Program-made: the position numbers and the translations under genes
NCBI RefSeq assembly: GCF_026241255.1
Contig: NZ_JAPHNC010000009.1
Span: forward strand, 1-62,247
Length of the DNA stretch: 62,247 nucleotides
Direction of reading: 5' to 3'
DNA from: Helicobacter sp. MIT 21-1697
Lineage (GTDB): Bacteria; Campylobacterota; Campylobacteria; Campylobacterales; Helicobacteraceae
Notes under the pieces: generated by a model
What the model saw: only the letters and a program-made list of their open reading frames with translations
What the model was told of the DNA's origin: nothing
Database searches by the model: none
In this document: piece by piece, positions 11,264 to 20,105 of the stretch
How positions within the stretch are numbered: position 1 is the stretch's first letter
Layout: the number at the start of each line of letters is the position of its first letter

Positions 11264-12819
11264 ACCCTATACACTTCTTCAAAAGAACTTAAGCCCTCAC
11301 TTACAATCTTCAATCCATTTTCAAACATACTTTCAAATCCTTTTTCTTGTAGGGATTGTAGCATTTGAGCTTTATTGTGGGGCGATTTGATATAAGAGCA
11401 GAGTATATCAGCATTTTCAAGGCATTCAGCAATGAGTACACGCCCACTAAATCCTTGCATATTGCAATATCCACAGCCACGAGGAGCAAAAAACACACCA
11501 TTTTTTATTTTATCGTTAAAATGTTGCAGATTGTATTTTATAAGCGTTTGTTTCATATCTTGCAGGGAAAGAGGGGTTTTGCAATGTGGGCAGAGTTTTC
11601 TTACAAGTCTTTGAGAAATAATTAAACGGAGACTTGAGGCGAGTAGATAATTTTGTGCTCCCATATCAAGCAAACGTTCCACTACGCCCAAAGAATCATT
11701 GGCGTGAAGTGTTGAAAGCACCAAATGCCCAGTTAAAGAAGCTCTTAGTGCAATTTCAAGGCTTTGCTCATCGCGTATTTCTCCCACCATTAATACATCA
11801 GGGTCGTGTCGCAGTAGCGCCCTTAAAGCTTTTGCAAAGCCAAAATTATGTTTTTCATTAACAATTACTTGGGTTACAAGCTCCATTTGATACTCAATAG
11901 GGTCTTCAAGAGTGATGATTTTTTTAGTCGGAGACTTTATAGATTCTAATATGGCATAAAGCGTAGTAGATTTACCGCTTCCTGTGGGTCCTGTAAGCAG
12001 AATAATACCATAGGGGGCGATAATATTGCGCTTTATTATATCTAAATGTGCGCAATTAAAACCAAGTGATTGGAGAGTGATTGTTTGTGTATTTTTGTTA
12101 AGGATTCTAATGACAATAGATTCTCCACCAAAAGCGGGGAGGACAGAGAGACGAAAATCATAAGATTGCGCACCAAATTCACGACTAAAGCGTCCATCTT
12201 GACTTTGTCGTATTTGGGTAATATCAAGCTCACATTCAAGCTTTAAGCGAGAGCTAAGAGCTTCAAATACATCTGATTCTAGACTAAAGCGTTCTCTTAG
12301 CATACCATCTACGCGTATTCGCACCCTTGCTTTATGCTTATCTTGTGTATATTTATAGATTGGAGAATCTTGCACAACATTTTGACATTCAAAATGTATA
12401 TCGCTCGCACCCTCTTCAATGCAAGTTTGTAAGATAAAATCAAGGAGTTGCACAACACTTATATCTTGGTTTTCATTTGTATTTTGTGGGTTTTTGTGTT
12501 GGGCTAAAAGCGCATTTTTAAGTGTGCAAAAATGTTGAAATATGCGTATATGACGCGCTTGTATATCAAAAGCTTCATTTGTGGCGCAGAAAAATTGTAT
12601 ATTTAAATGTGGATAAAGATGCGAGATGTGGGCTCGTATAAGTTCAAGTGGTGCTTGTGTATTTTTGAGTGCAATATGCACATTTTGGGAATCTGCAAAA
12701 AAGATTAAACATTGGTGCTTGAGGATAAATTTATATTCAAGAGCGTTTAGGCACCAAGAACAAAGGGTATGTTCAAGGAGATTTACAGGCGGGAATTGCA
12801 CATATACTTTGGAACGCAT
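11251..12819 (-). CDS. Type II secretion / MSHA-type assembly ATPase (GspE/MshE/CtsE-like)
   Basis: The 522-residue cytoplasmic ATPase powers pseudopilus assembly. It has Walker A GPTGSGKSTTL (about residues 275-285), the Asp box ITLEDPIEYQ, Walker B VLMVGEIRDEQSLEIA, the His box LVLSTLHAND, and a zinc-binding tetra-Cys segment (CPHC, then CGYC) near residues 414-454. These place it in the extension/secretion branch rather than the retraction branch (PilT). Its start overlaps the secretin stop (TAATG). In Campylobacter jejuni the related CtsE is needed for natural transformation. Confidence 0.92.
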   Translation of the reverse strand: MRSKVYVQFPPVNLLEHTLCSWCLNALEYKFILKHQCLIFFADSQNVHIALKNTQAPLELIRAHISHLYPHLNIQFFCATNEAFDIQARHIRIFQHFCTLKNALLAQHKNPQNTNENQDISVVQLLDFILQTCIEEGASDIHFECQNVVQDSPIYKYTQDKHKARVRIRVDGMLRERFSLESDVFEALSSRLKLECELDITQIRQSQDGRFSREFGAQSYDFRLSVLPAFGGESIVIRILNKNTQTITLQSLGFNCAHLDIIKRNIIAPYGIILLTGPTGSGKSTTLYAILESIKSPTKKIITLEDPIEYQMELVTQVIVNEKHNFGFAKALRALLRHDPDVLMVGEIRDEQSLEIALRASLTGHLVLSTLHANDSLGVVERLLDMGAQNYLLASSLRLIISQRLVRKLCPHCKTPLSLQDMKQTLIKYNLQHFNDKIKNGVFFAPRGCGYCNMQGFSGRVLIAECLENADILCSYIKSPHNKAQMLQSLQEKGFESMFENGLKIVSEGLSSFEEVYRVCKI

Positions 12820-14438
12820 TATTGTTCCTTTGGTGTTTCTGTTGGAAGTGGCGTGTTTTGAGAATTTGGTATATTTTTATTGTCTGTAAAATCTGTTTCT
12901 TGGGTTTGCTCTACTTTTTGATTAGCAGGAATTTTGTTGGCATCTAGGCGTACGATATGAGGCGCTATGACAATAACCATTTCTTGAGTTTCTTTGATGT
13001 TTTGCTTATAACTAAAGAAATACTTGATAAAAGGAATATCGCCAAGAATAGGAACTTTACGAGTAGTTTGCCCTTCTGTTTTATCAATCAAGCCTCCAAG
13101 CACAATTTGTTCGCCATCTTTAACTTGCACAAGCGAAGAAAGTTGTTTGGTAGAAAGATTGGGCGGTGCATTTAGGGCGATTGTTTGGTTTTCAATAGAA
13201 ATATCTTTTGTTTTGGTGATAGAGGGGTTGATTTTAAGAATAATCTTGTCATCTTTGATACTTGGTGTTACATCAAGGAGAATCCCAGCAAAAACGGAGG
13301 GAAAGGCTTGAGAGTTATTTTGCACCGAAGTGCCTTGCGTAGTAGTTTGATAGGTGGTGTTTTGCGAATAACGAAGCACACTTCCTACGCTAATAATGGC
13401 GGGTTGATTATTAAGGGTAAGGACTTTTGGATTAGAGATGGATTGGACTTTGCCATAGGTTTGTAAAAATTCTATGATACGATTCATATTGACTCCCTGT
13501 GAAAACACATTAATTGCGAAGCTACCTCCGCTTGAATTTATACTCCCGCTACTTGCATTTTGATTTTCTGCGGGGAGAGTCATAAGATTGCCAAGTTTAT
13601 AAAATTCATTCCAATCAATACCATAGGTTTGATTATCTGTGTGTTGGACATTAAGAATATGCACATCAATAAGCACTTGTTTTTGAATCTTATCATTAAG
13701 TTGCGCTATATAACGCTCAACACGTTTTATTTGCAGTGGAGAAGCTGTGATTGTAAGCAATCCTGCAGCTTTATTGATGATAATATCTTTGTTTTTCCCT
13801 TTTAATTCCGCTATTTGCGGCTGATATACATCACCGGGAGCATAAGCAACCCCCGCAATTTCATTTTGTAGCTCACCCCAAAAATCAATTTCATCAATAC
13901 TATAAATTTTTGTGCCGCTTTTGCCAATGCTAGGATTGTTTGAAGTGGCTTTATCCATTGCCATTTTGTGCGCTTGAGATTGCATTTCAAAATTTGAAAA
14001 TGCAAGAGGCGCAGAGTGAGTGGTATTGTAAAGAGATTGGACTTGGTTATCTTGTGAGAAAATAATATCGGTATTGCTTGAGCCTACACGAGTAGTAGCA
14101 ATATAGCTAATTTCAAAGGTTTTAGTGAGTAAAAAGCCAATTTTCAGTGTGTCTTTCTGCAAGGTATAGTGAAAATCATTTCCTACAACAAGGCTATCAA
14201 GGACATTTTTAAGAGATTTGTTTGCAATATGAATAGATGTTTTTTTGTTATCAAGCATTGTTTTGGTATTTTCTTGCAGATATATGACACTAAGGTGGCA
14301 TTGTGTGGCAATTTCTTCAATGATTTTACTTAAAGGAGCATTGCTGCTTGAGCGAATGTTAATAGGCGTATCGCACGCAAAATCAATCAGTGGCACGAGA
14401 TAAAGATACAAACTTATAGACAATACATTTCGCTTCAT
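12819..14438 (-). CDS. Secretin (MshL/PilQ/CtsD-like outer-membrane channel)
   Basis: The 539-residue protein has an N-terminal signal sequence, a STN-like domain with the segment ISLLSVIYLQENTK-type spacing early in the protein (about residues 30-110), N-domains, and a C-terminal secretin domain. Characteristic secretin strings are PKVLTLNNQPAIISVG (about 339-354), VKDGEQIVLGGLID and VPILGDIPFIKYFF (about 470-485). It should form the outer-membrane ring for a pilus or DNA-uptake machine. The C-terminal tail is rich in Thr, Pro and Gln. It overlaps both neighbours, and the order matches MSHA operons (I-J-K-L, then E-G). Confidence 0.9.
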   Translation of the reverse strand: MKRNVLSISLYLYLVPLIDFACDTPINIRSSSNAPLSKIIEEIATQCHLSVIYLQENTKTMLDNKKTSIHIANKSLKNVLDSLVVGNDFHYTLQKDTLKIGFLLTKTFEISYIATTRVGSSNTDIIFSQDNQVQSLYNTTHSAPLAFSNFEMQSQAHKMAMDKATSNNPSIGKSGTKIYSIDEIDFWGELQNEIAGVAYAPGDVYQPQIAELKGKNKDIIINKAAGLLTITASPLQIKRVERYIAQLNDKIQKQVLIDVHILNVQHTDNQTYGIDWNEFYKLGNLMTLPAENQNASSGSINSSGGSFAINVFSQGVNMNRIIEFLQTYGKVQSISNPKVLTLNNQPAIISVGSVLRYSQNTTYQTTTQGTSVQNNSQAFPSVFAGILLDVTPSIKDDKIILKINPSITKTKDISIENQTIALNAPPNLSTKQLSSLVQVKDGEQIVLGGLIDKTEGQTTRKVPILGDIPFIKYFFSYKQNIKETQEMVIVIAPHIVRLDANKIPANQKVEQTQETDFTDNKNIPNSQNTPLPTETPKEQ

Positions 14439-14821
14439 TGATTTCCTTTTATTATTTTTTCGCCTATTGCAAGACTAAATTGTGTTTTTGCTTTTTGCAC
14501 AATAACAGATTGAGATTCTATTTTAACAATCAGGTATCCTTCAATGTGTTCGCCCACATTGAGCCATTGCTCATTAATAAGAGCCTTACCATTAATGATG
14601 GCATTAAGGCGGAGGGGTTGGTAAGATTGAGAATCCTCGTGCCAAAAAGGATTAATGAGAGCGTGTAAAATCTCTTGTGATGAGGTTTTGGAGAAACTTT
14701 GAGAATCTTTTATGAGTGATTGAATCTCTTGAGGGCTAGAATGTGTGCTTTGAACATTTAATGAGGAGGCACTCAAAGGAGTGAGGGTAAAAATGCCGAA
14801 TAAAAAACCATATATTTTCAT
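14435..14821 (-). CDS. Small periplasmic MshK/PilP-like protein
   Basis: This 128-residue protein has a signal peptide (MKIYGFLFGIFTLTPLSA) and a short C-terminal beta-rich domain. LNAIINGKALINEQWLNVGE, followed by a hydrophobic VKIESQSVIVQ strand, resembles the HR-type domain of MshK and PilP, which link the inner-membrane complex to the secretin. It sits directly before the secretin gene with four-base overlaps on both sides, as mshK does before mshL. The family link rests on size, pattern and position. Confidence 0.6.
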   Translation of the reverse strand: MKIYGFLFGIFTLTPLSASSLNVQSTHSSPQEIQSLIKDSQSFSKTSSQEILHALINPFWHEDSQSYQPLRLNAIINGKALINEQWLNVGEHIEGYLIVKIESQSVIVQKAKTQFSLAIGEKIIKGNQ

Positions 14822-15456
14822 AATGATTCCCTATAAATAGGGCTTTTAGGGCGATAATCTATAACCATTATGCTAAAATGAATAAGCGTGTCATTAAAAG
14901 ATTTGAGTGTAAGCGTATCAACGCTAAAAAAACGATGAGATTCTATAAAATCAAGGAGTGCCACAATCTCTTCAAAGCTCCCCATACCCTCTATACCTAG
15001 CGCATCAAGAGTAGTGTGAGGAGAGAATGAAGAGAGCGAAATGTGATGTGTTTTGGCAAAATGAATAAGTTCAGACATAAGCGCAAAGGGATTAAGATGA
15101 GATTCTTGTGTGTTTTCTTGGAGGTAGCTTTGTATGAGTGCAATATTTTCTTGTGTAATGCGGAGATTTTCTTGCATATTTTGGTTTTGCTCTAAATGTG
15201 CAGATGTAGCATTTTGGATAGAATCCGAAGAAAGAGCAAATTCCTTAAGGGTATGTGTATGAAGGCGCGAAAGTGCGCTATGCTTTTCTAATAAAGGCAA
15301 ATAAACAAAATCAATCACAAAAAAGCACACGCATAAAGCTATGGTGGTAATAAGAAAATATTTTTCCCTCGTGGTTTTAGTGGAGAGGAAATGCTCAAAA
15401 GCTTTTTTTGTAGCTTGATAAGAGTTATAAAGAGGTGAGAGTATATCAAATCGCAT
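14818..15456 (-). CDS. PilO/MshJ-like inner-membrane assembly protein
   Basis: The 212-residue protein has a short cytoplasmic start, one membrane helix (about residues 34-54, YFLITTIALCVCFFVIDFVY), a periplasmic coiled-coil region (about 60-115) and a compact C-terminal domain (GIEGMGSFEEIVALLDFIES). This is the PilO/MshJ/GspM layout. ALGIEGMGSF followed by a helix is typical of the ferredoxin-like domain. It overlaps both neighbours by 4-11 bases. It probably pairs with the product of the gene at 15446 in the inner-membrane platform. Confidence 0.65.
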   Translation of the reverse strand: MRFDILSPLYNSYQATKKAFEHFLSTKTTREKYFLITTIALCVCFFVIDFVYLPLLEKHSALSRLHTHTLKEFALSSDSIQNATSAHLEQNQNMQENLRITQENIALIQSYLQENTQESHLNPFALMSELIHFAKTHHISLSSFSPHTTLDALGIEGMGSFEEIVALLDFIESHRFFSVDTLTLKSFNDTLIHFSIMVIDYRPKSPIYRESL

Positions 15457-16846
15457 AATAAATGACCAAAATATGTGAGTAAAAATGCGCAGATGTCAAT
15501 TCTTGTTCGTTTTGTGTTGTTTGAGAATCTAAGTTTGAAGGTGAAGAAATGTGTAAAAAAGCGTGTTGTTGAGATTGTGTATTAAGTTGAGCAAGAAGAG
15601 CAGAGAGATGGATTTGAGAAGGAGAGCTTGCTGTGAGTGAGGCTATAAATACTTGTGGGCTAAAAGTAAATTCTATGTTTTCAAGTGTAATGTGTTCTTT
15701 ATCGCATTGGGCAAAAATATCTCTAACGAAAGCATAGCGTTGGTTGTAGGTTTGTTGCCAAAGCGATAGGGTATTCATATCTGTGATAAACGCGTTTTGT
15801 TGAGCAAGGAGTTGTTCTAAAGTATGTGCAGTTTGAATATGCTCTTGTGGTATCTCTTTGGGCGTAAAAAGAGCTTCGCTTTGTGCATTAAGTTGCGCAA
15901 TGGCAGATTCTAAATGACGATTATGCAGCGCAAGAAGCAAAGGGATAAAAAGCATAAATATTCCAAACAATATGGCTAGAACATAATAAAGCTTTTTGCG
16001 TATATTGGGTTTTAGGATAAAATGAGGCAAAGTGTGTGATAAGCCTTGAGAAAGTAAATTATCATAAATAGCAATATATTCAAAAGCCAAAATTGCCTTG
16101 AGTGCATCATAATCAAGCTTTTGTGTGTGGGGAGAAAGCTCACTTAAGGGCAAGATAGAATAAGGCATATCATTGGGCAAATCTTTTAATGGTGCAGTGG
16201 TATAAATGCATTCAAAGTGTTTATTATGAGCTTCTTGCAAATAAGAGATGTGTGAGGTAATCTCAACAAAAAGCTGCACGTTGTTATGGGAATCTAGCAT
16301 AGAATATGAATCTTCAGCAGGGTTTGCAAAAGATATTGGAAGCGCAGATTGTATGGTGGATTTTAAAGGGCAAATTTCTTTAAGCGCAGCATTTTCAAAG
16401 TAGCATAAATATGATTGTGTCCATACTAGAAAGTTATTGGTGCAAGGCTCAAGAGAGGAAAATCCAAAAGGCAGGAATATATCACAGGTGAAAACGCGAG
16501 ATGGAGGCAAGCCTTTCAAGGCATTTCTATCAAAGAAAAAGCTTTCGCATACACATTTTTGTTCATCAAAAAGATGTGCGCGGGGAATAAAATATAATTT
16601 ATAAGTATCCACAGGAGCATTGAGGACAGATTTTTCATAAGCATAGCCAAAAAGCAAAGAAGAGAGTTGCGGGGAAGCAAGAGCTGATTTATCTATTTCA
16701 ATGGCAAGATGAATAAGATGTGTAGCCGAAAATGAGAGAATATCATATTTTTTTGGACATTTTTTACAAGGCGTGATTGTATTGTTTTCAAAGGCATAAG
16801 AGATATGTGTTTGAGAATCAAAGAATGTGTATATTTTTTGTGTCAT
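15446..16846 (-). CDS. Bitopic MshI/GspL-like platform protein
   Basis: The 466-residue protein has a long cytoplasmic part (about 1-285), a single membrane helix (about 288-309, [20 protein letters not shown]) and a periplasmic part that starts with a coiled coil and ends in a small domain. GspL, MshI and fused PilM-PilN proteins share this arrangement. No ATP-binding motif of the PilM type is obvious, so the cytoplasmic domain is diverged. It follows ruvC with a four-base overlap and overlaps the PilO-like gene by 11 bases. The assignment is by architecture and position. Confidence 0.55.
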   Translation of the reverse strand: MTQKIYTFFDSQTHISYAFENNTITPCKKCPKKYDILSFSATHLIHLAIEIDKSALASPQLSSLLFGYAYEKSVLNAPVDTYKLYFIPRAHLFDEQKCVCESFFFDRNALKGLPPSRVFTCDIFLPFGFSSLEPCTNNFLVWTQSYLCYFENAALKEICPLKSTIQSALPISFANPAEDSYSMLDSHNNVQLFVEITSHISYLQEAHNKHFECIYTTAPLKDLPNDMPYSILPLSELSPHTQKLDYDALKAILAFEYIAIYDNLLSQGLSHTLPHFILKPNIRKKLYYVLAILFGIFMLFIPLLLALHNRHLESAIAQLNAQSEALFTPKEIPQEHIQTAHTLEQLLAQQNAFITDMNTLSLWQQTYNQRYAFVRDIFAQCDKEHITLENIEFTFSPQVFIASLTASSPSQIHLSALLAQLNTQSQQHAFLHISSPSNLDSQTTQNEQELTSAHFYSHILVIYYAI

Positions 16847-17400
16847 ACACAGCCTTTAGAAGAATTGGCAGAAAGAGATTCTAAGGGCATTGCACATTGG
16901 AGATTGGGTGTGGAATGAGCATCATTTGCCCCGATACGTTGAGAATGCGTAATAGCAATAGCAATTGCATCTGTAATATCAAGAGGCTTGATTTCACCTT
17001 TGAGCCCCAAAATGCGCTTCACCATAAATGCAACTTGGGTTTTATCTGCTTTGCCATTACCTGTGATTGCTTTTTTGACTTGTAGTGGTGTGTATTCGGC
17101 AAAATTTCCAATCTCTTGGAGAATTTTTAGACTTAATGCGCCCCGGAATTGAGCAAGTTTGATGACACTTTGAGGGTTGTAAGCAAAAAATATATCTTCA
17201 ATCGCTACCTCATCAATATGAATGCTTTTAATTACCAAGTCAATGCCTTCTACAAACTCCATAATTTGGGCTTGTAAATCACGCTCTTTGATTTTGATAA
17301 TGCCTGCTTCAATAAGTCTAAGCGAATGTGTGTGGGGCGTGTAATTGATAATTGCATAACCACAATTTCTACTTCCGGGGTCTATACCTAAGATATGCAA
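16843..17400 (-). CDS. ruvC: Holliday junction resolvase RuvC
   Basis: RuvC cuts Holliday junctions at the end of recombinational repair. The four acidic/catalytic positions are visible: Asp7 in [13 protein letters not shown], Glu in [12 protein letters not shown] (about residue 67), and [13 protein letters not shown] (about 139-151) with the last Asp and His. Length is 185 residues, slightly longer than usual because of an extended C-terminal tail. It is the first gene of the operon that continues into the MSHA/Cts-like machine, and it diverges from dnaA across the DnaA-box region. A recombination nuclease leading a possible DNA-uptake operon is notable. Confidence 0.94.
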   Translation of the reverse strand: MHILGIDPGSRNCGYAIINYTPHTHSLRLIEAGIIKIKERDLQAQIMEFVEGIDLVIKSIHIDEVAIEDIFFAYNPQSVIKLAQFRGALSLKILQEIGNFAEYTPLQVKKAITGNGKADKTQVAFMVKRILGLKGEIKPLDITDAIAIAITHSQRIGANDAHSTPNLQCAMPLESLSANSSKGCV

Positions 17401-17477
17401 TTTTAATCCAAATTAAAAGTTTTTTTCATTATAATTTCACTTCCATATTTGTTATTAAAAACCCAAAGGATTTTTGA

Positions 17478-17526
17478 TTTTTCACATTTTATTCACATAG
17501 TGAAATTAAAAATTCTTCATTTCACA
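17478..17526 (+). other. Likely oriC: DnaA-box cluster upstream of dnaA
   Basis: Three TTCACA cores lie at 17481-17486, 17492-17497 and 17521-17526, all on the plus strand. The middle one sits in a perfect TTATTCACA (17489-17497). The flanks from 17401 to 17538 are very AT-rich. The cluster lies between divergent ruvC and dnaA. Position, boxes and AT-richness fit an epsilonproteobacterial oriC1-like element, which may also autoregulate dnaA. The cluster overlaps the upstream extension of the dnaA frame, which favours the later dnaA start. Confidence 0.65.
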
Positions 17527-17538
17527 TCAGGAAATAAA

Positions 17539-18870
17539 TTGCATATTGATAATATATTAAAGAAACTTAAAAGTAAGCTATCCGAGTTTGAATATCAATT
17601 TTATATTTCGCTTATGGAATATGATGAAAGTGCCTCCAGAACAGATATGAAGGTTTTTTATGTGCCAAATATTTTTGTGGCAAATTGGATAAAAAGTAAC
17701 CATCTAGAATCTATTATTGACGCATTTGAAGATGAAAGTAATAATGGTGTGCGCCCAGAAATTCACATAAAAGTCAAAGAAAAAAAAGAGAATGTGAAAA
17801 GTTTAAAAAACAATAAAAATTTGACAAACTTTCAACAAAATATACTTTCTTTGAATCCTTTTTACACTTTTGAAAATTTTGTTGTGGGTAAGTCTAATGA
17901 ATATGCCTACACGATGGCAAAACTTGTTATTAAAGAACAAGCAAGTGCCTATAATCCTGTATTGCTCTATGGTAAATCCGGACTTGGGAAAACACATTTG
18001 CTCAATGCCATAGGCAATGATGTCAAAGAAAAAAATAAAAATGTGCTGTATGTAACTTCAGAGGATTTTTTGAATGACTATATGGATAAAATCAAGCGTA
18101 AAACAATGGATAGTTTTCGTGATAAATATCGCAAGTGCGATTATTTGCTTATTGATGATGTGCAGTTTTTTGGCGGTAAGGAGGGCATACAAGAAGAGTT
18201 GCTTCATACTTTTAATACCTTGCACAATAATAAAAAACAAATCGTAATGACAAGTGATAAGCCGCCAAAGGAAATTAAAGGGCTAGAGGAAAGGTTACGC
18301 ACGCGTTTTGAATGGGGAGCTATGGCAGAAATTACTAATCCAGAGCTTGAAACCAAAATTGCCATTATTAAATCCAAATGTGAAATTAATCGCATCGTGC
18401 TTGAGAATGAAGTGATTGATTATATTGCTTCAAATATTTATGGCAATATTCGTCAGATTGAGGGGATTCTCTCTACTATTAATGCACATACTAACCTTTC
18501 TCCAGAAAGTAGCAGTCTCAAAATTGCCAAAAATGTGCTTAAAAACTATCAAATTGAAAAGCTTGAGGGTATTACGCTTGATAATATTATTAAAGTTGTG
18601 AGTAAAGAGCTTAATATCAAACCAAGCGAAATTGTCTCTAAAGAGCGCAATAGAAAGGTTACATTTGCACGCCGTGCAGTTATTTATCTTGCGCACTCTT
18701 TGATGCTCAATTCTATGAATATTATTGCCAAAGAGTTGGGTATGAAAGACCATAGTTCGGTCAGTAAGGCACTTAAAGCTATTAAAAAAGACATCGCTGA
18801 AAATTCTACAACTCGCAATATTATTGAGGATATGAAGAGTAAAATTCAGCAAAGTTTGGATAGCGTTTAA
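17539..18870 (+). CDS. dnaA: Chromosomal replication initiator DnaA
   Basis: DnaA binds the origin and opens it for replication. The protein has an N-terminal domain I (FEYQFYISLMEYDESASRTD), AAA+ motifs LLYGKSGLGKTHLLNAIGND (Walker A) and CDYLLIDDVQFFGG (Walker B), sensor segments, and the C-terminal DNA-binding helix-turn-helix including LGMKDHSSVSKALKAI. I prefer TTG 17539, with AGGA six bases upstream, giving 443 residues and a conserved N-terminus. The longest frame starts at 17449 but its extra 30 residues are encoded by the DnaA-box DNA and look untranslated. A short 21-base gap separates it from the MFS gene. Confidence 0.95.
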   Translation: MHIDNILKKLKSKLSEFEYQFYISLMEYDESASRTDMKVFYVPNIFVANWIKSNHLESIIDAFEDESNNGVRPEIHIKVKEKKENVKSLKNNKNLTNFQQNILSLNPFYTFENFVVGKSNEYAYTMAKLVIKEQASAYNPVLLYGKSGLGKTHLLNAIGNDVKEKNKNVLYVTSEDFLNDYMDKIKRKTMDSFRDKYRKCDYLLIDDVQFFGGKEGIQEELLHTFNTLHNNKKQIVMTSDKPPKEIKGLEERLRTRFEWGAMAEITNPELETKIAIIKSKCEINRIVLENEVIDYIASNIYGNIRQIEGILSTINAHTNLSPESSSLKIAKNVLKNYQIEKLEGITLDNIIKVVSKELNIKPSEIVSKERNRKVTFARRAVIYLAHSLMLNSMNIIAKELGMKDHSSVSKALKAIKKDIAENSTTRNIIEDMKSKIQQSLDSV

Positions 18871-18891
18871 TTTTATCATTTCGGAGATCAT

Positions 18892-20079
18892 ATGTCCAAA
18901 GATACAAGCGCCCAAAAACAATCTCTTCCAGACACTTTTTTATTTCAAGTAACACTTTTTGCCACTGCCTCAATGACGGTGCTTGGAGGCACGATTATTG
19001 CACCCTCCTTACCTCATTTTGAAGAGCATTTTGCAGGTGTGCCTCACATTGATATGCTTTCGCGTTTAGTTTTGACGCTCCCTGCGTTATTTATTATGAT
19101 TTTTGCGCCTATTAGTGGATTTTTGCTTGATAAGTATGGTAGGTTACGATTTTTATATCCGAGTATCTTTCTATGGAGCGTGAGTGGGGCGTGTGGATTT
19201 TTCTTAGAGGCAAGTATTTATTGGATTCTCATATCAAGGGCAATTTTTGGCATTGCCACAGCGTTTGTAATGACTGCTGTAAGTGCTCTTATCGGAGATT
19301 ATTATCAAGGTGCAAAGAGGGAGAGAGCTTTAGGATTGCAAGGCTTTTTTATGGCAGGCGGAGGTGCTGTATTTCTTGTGTTGGGTGGAGTGTTGAGCGA
19401 TATAGATTGGCGTTATCCCTTTTTGGTGTATCTTTCAGGTTTTATTATTTTGATTCTAGCCTTTATAATGCTTTTTGAGCCAAAACGCAATGCGTCCAAA
19501 TCAGATGTCAAGGCGGTAAATTTTAGTTTTTTCAAATTTGCACCCATTTATCTTTTTTCATTTTATGCAATGAGTATGTTTTATGTAATGCCCACGCAGA
19601 TTCCGCATTTTATCACGCATAATCTCAATAAAAGCGGGAATCTTATCGGTATAAGTTTGGCTGTAAGCTCTCTTTGCACAGCTATTTTATCGCTTTTTTA
19701 TGCAAGACTTCGCGCAAGATTGAGTGTGTTTCTTTTGTATTTTGTATCCCTAAGTGCTATTGGCGGAGGATTTTTACTCATTGGAATGTTTCAAAGCTAT
19801 GAGATTCTTATTTTTGCTCTAGTGCTTGTGGGTTCGGGGCTAGGGATTATTCTCGTCAATAATAGCTCGTGGTTACTAAGCGTAGCAGGCGAATATGAGC
19901 GTGCAAAGGCAGCAGGATTCTTGTCTGCAAGTGTATTTATGGGGCAATTTTGCTCACCTTTTATCACGCAGCCACTTGTACGTTTAGGCGACATACCTTT
20001 TATGCTCAATGTTAATGGTGTGATTTTGCTTGTAAGCGCGGTAATTTTTCTTTGTTGGCATTTTGTGAAAAAACGATAG
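18892..20079 (+). CDS. MFS family transporter (drug-efflux type)
   Basis: The 395-residue protein has about 12 membrane helices and MFS motif A between helices 2 and 3 (GFLLDKYGRLRFL, about residues 74-86). The PS-like segment TIIAPSLPHFEEHF in helix 1 and the DHA1-type layout suggest a proton-driven drug or metabolite exporter. GGAG precedes the ATG. It follows dnaA by 21 bases and may be co-transcribed. Its stop lies 26 bases from the stop of the convergent membrane protein once that gene's frameshift is taken into account. Substrate cannot be told from sequence. Confidence 0.85.
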   Translation: MSKDTSAQKQSLPDTFLFQVTLFATASMTVLGGTIIAPSLPHFEEHFAGVPHIDMLSRLVLTLPALFIMIFAPISGFLLDKYGRLRFLYPSIFLWSVSGACGFFLEASIYWILISRAIFGIATAFVMTAVSALIGDYYQGAKRERALGLQGFFMAGGGAVFLVLGGVLSDIDWRYPFLVYLSGFIILILAFIMLFEPKRNASKSDVKAVNFSFFKFAPIYLFSFYAMSMFYVMPTQIPHFITHNLNKSGNLIGISLAVSSLCTAILSLFYARLRARLSVFLLYFVSLSAIGGGFLLIGMFQSYEILIFALVLVGSGLGIILVNNSSWLLSVAGEYERAKAAGFLSASVFMGQFCSPFITQPLVRLGDIPFMLNVNGVILLVSAVIFLCWHFVKKR

Positions 20080-20105
20080 GCAAAATCTTTGAAGCGAGGT
20101 TATGT

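Noticed and set aside
17449-17538. Upstream extension of the dnaA frame to ATG 17449
   Set aside because: The extra 30 residues are encoded by the DnaA-box and AT-rich DNA and do not look conserved, and AGGA with TTG 17539 gives a normal N-terminus.
19984-20105. Overlap of the exported membrane protein gene with the MFS gene
   Set aside because: The tail is a frameshift product with odd composition; restoring the frame ends the gene at 20106 without overlap.
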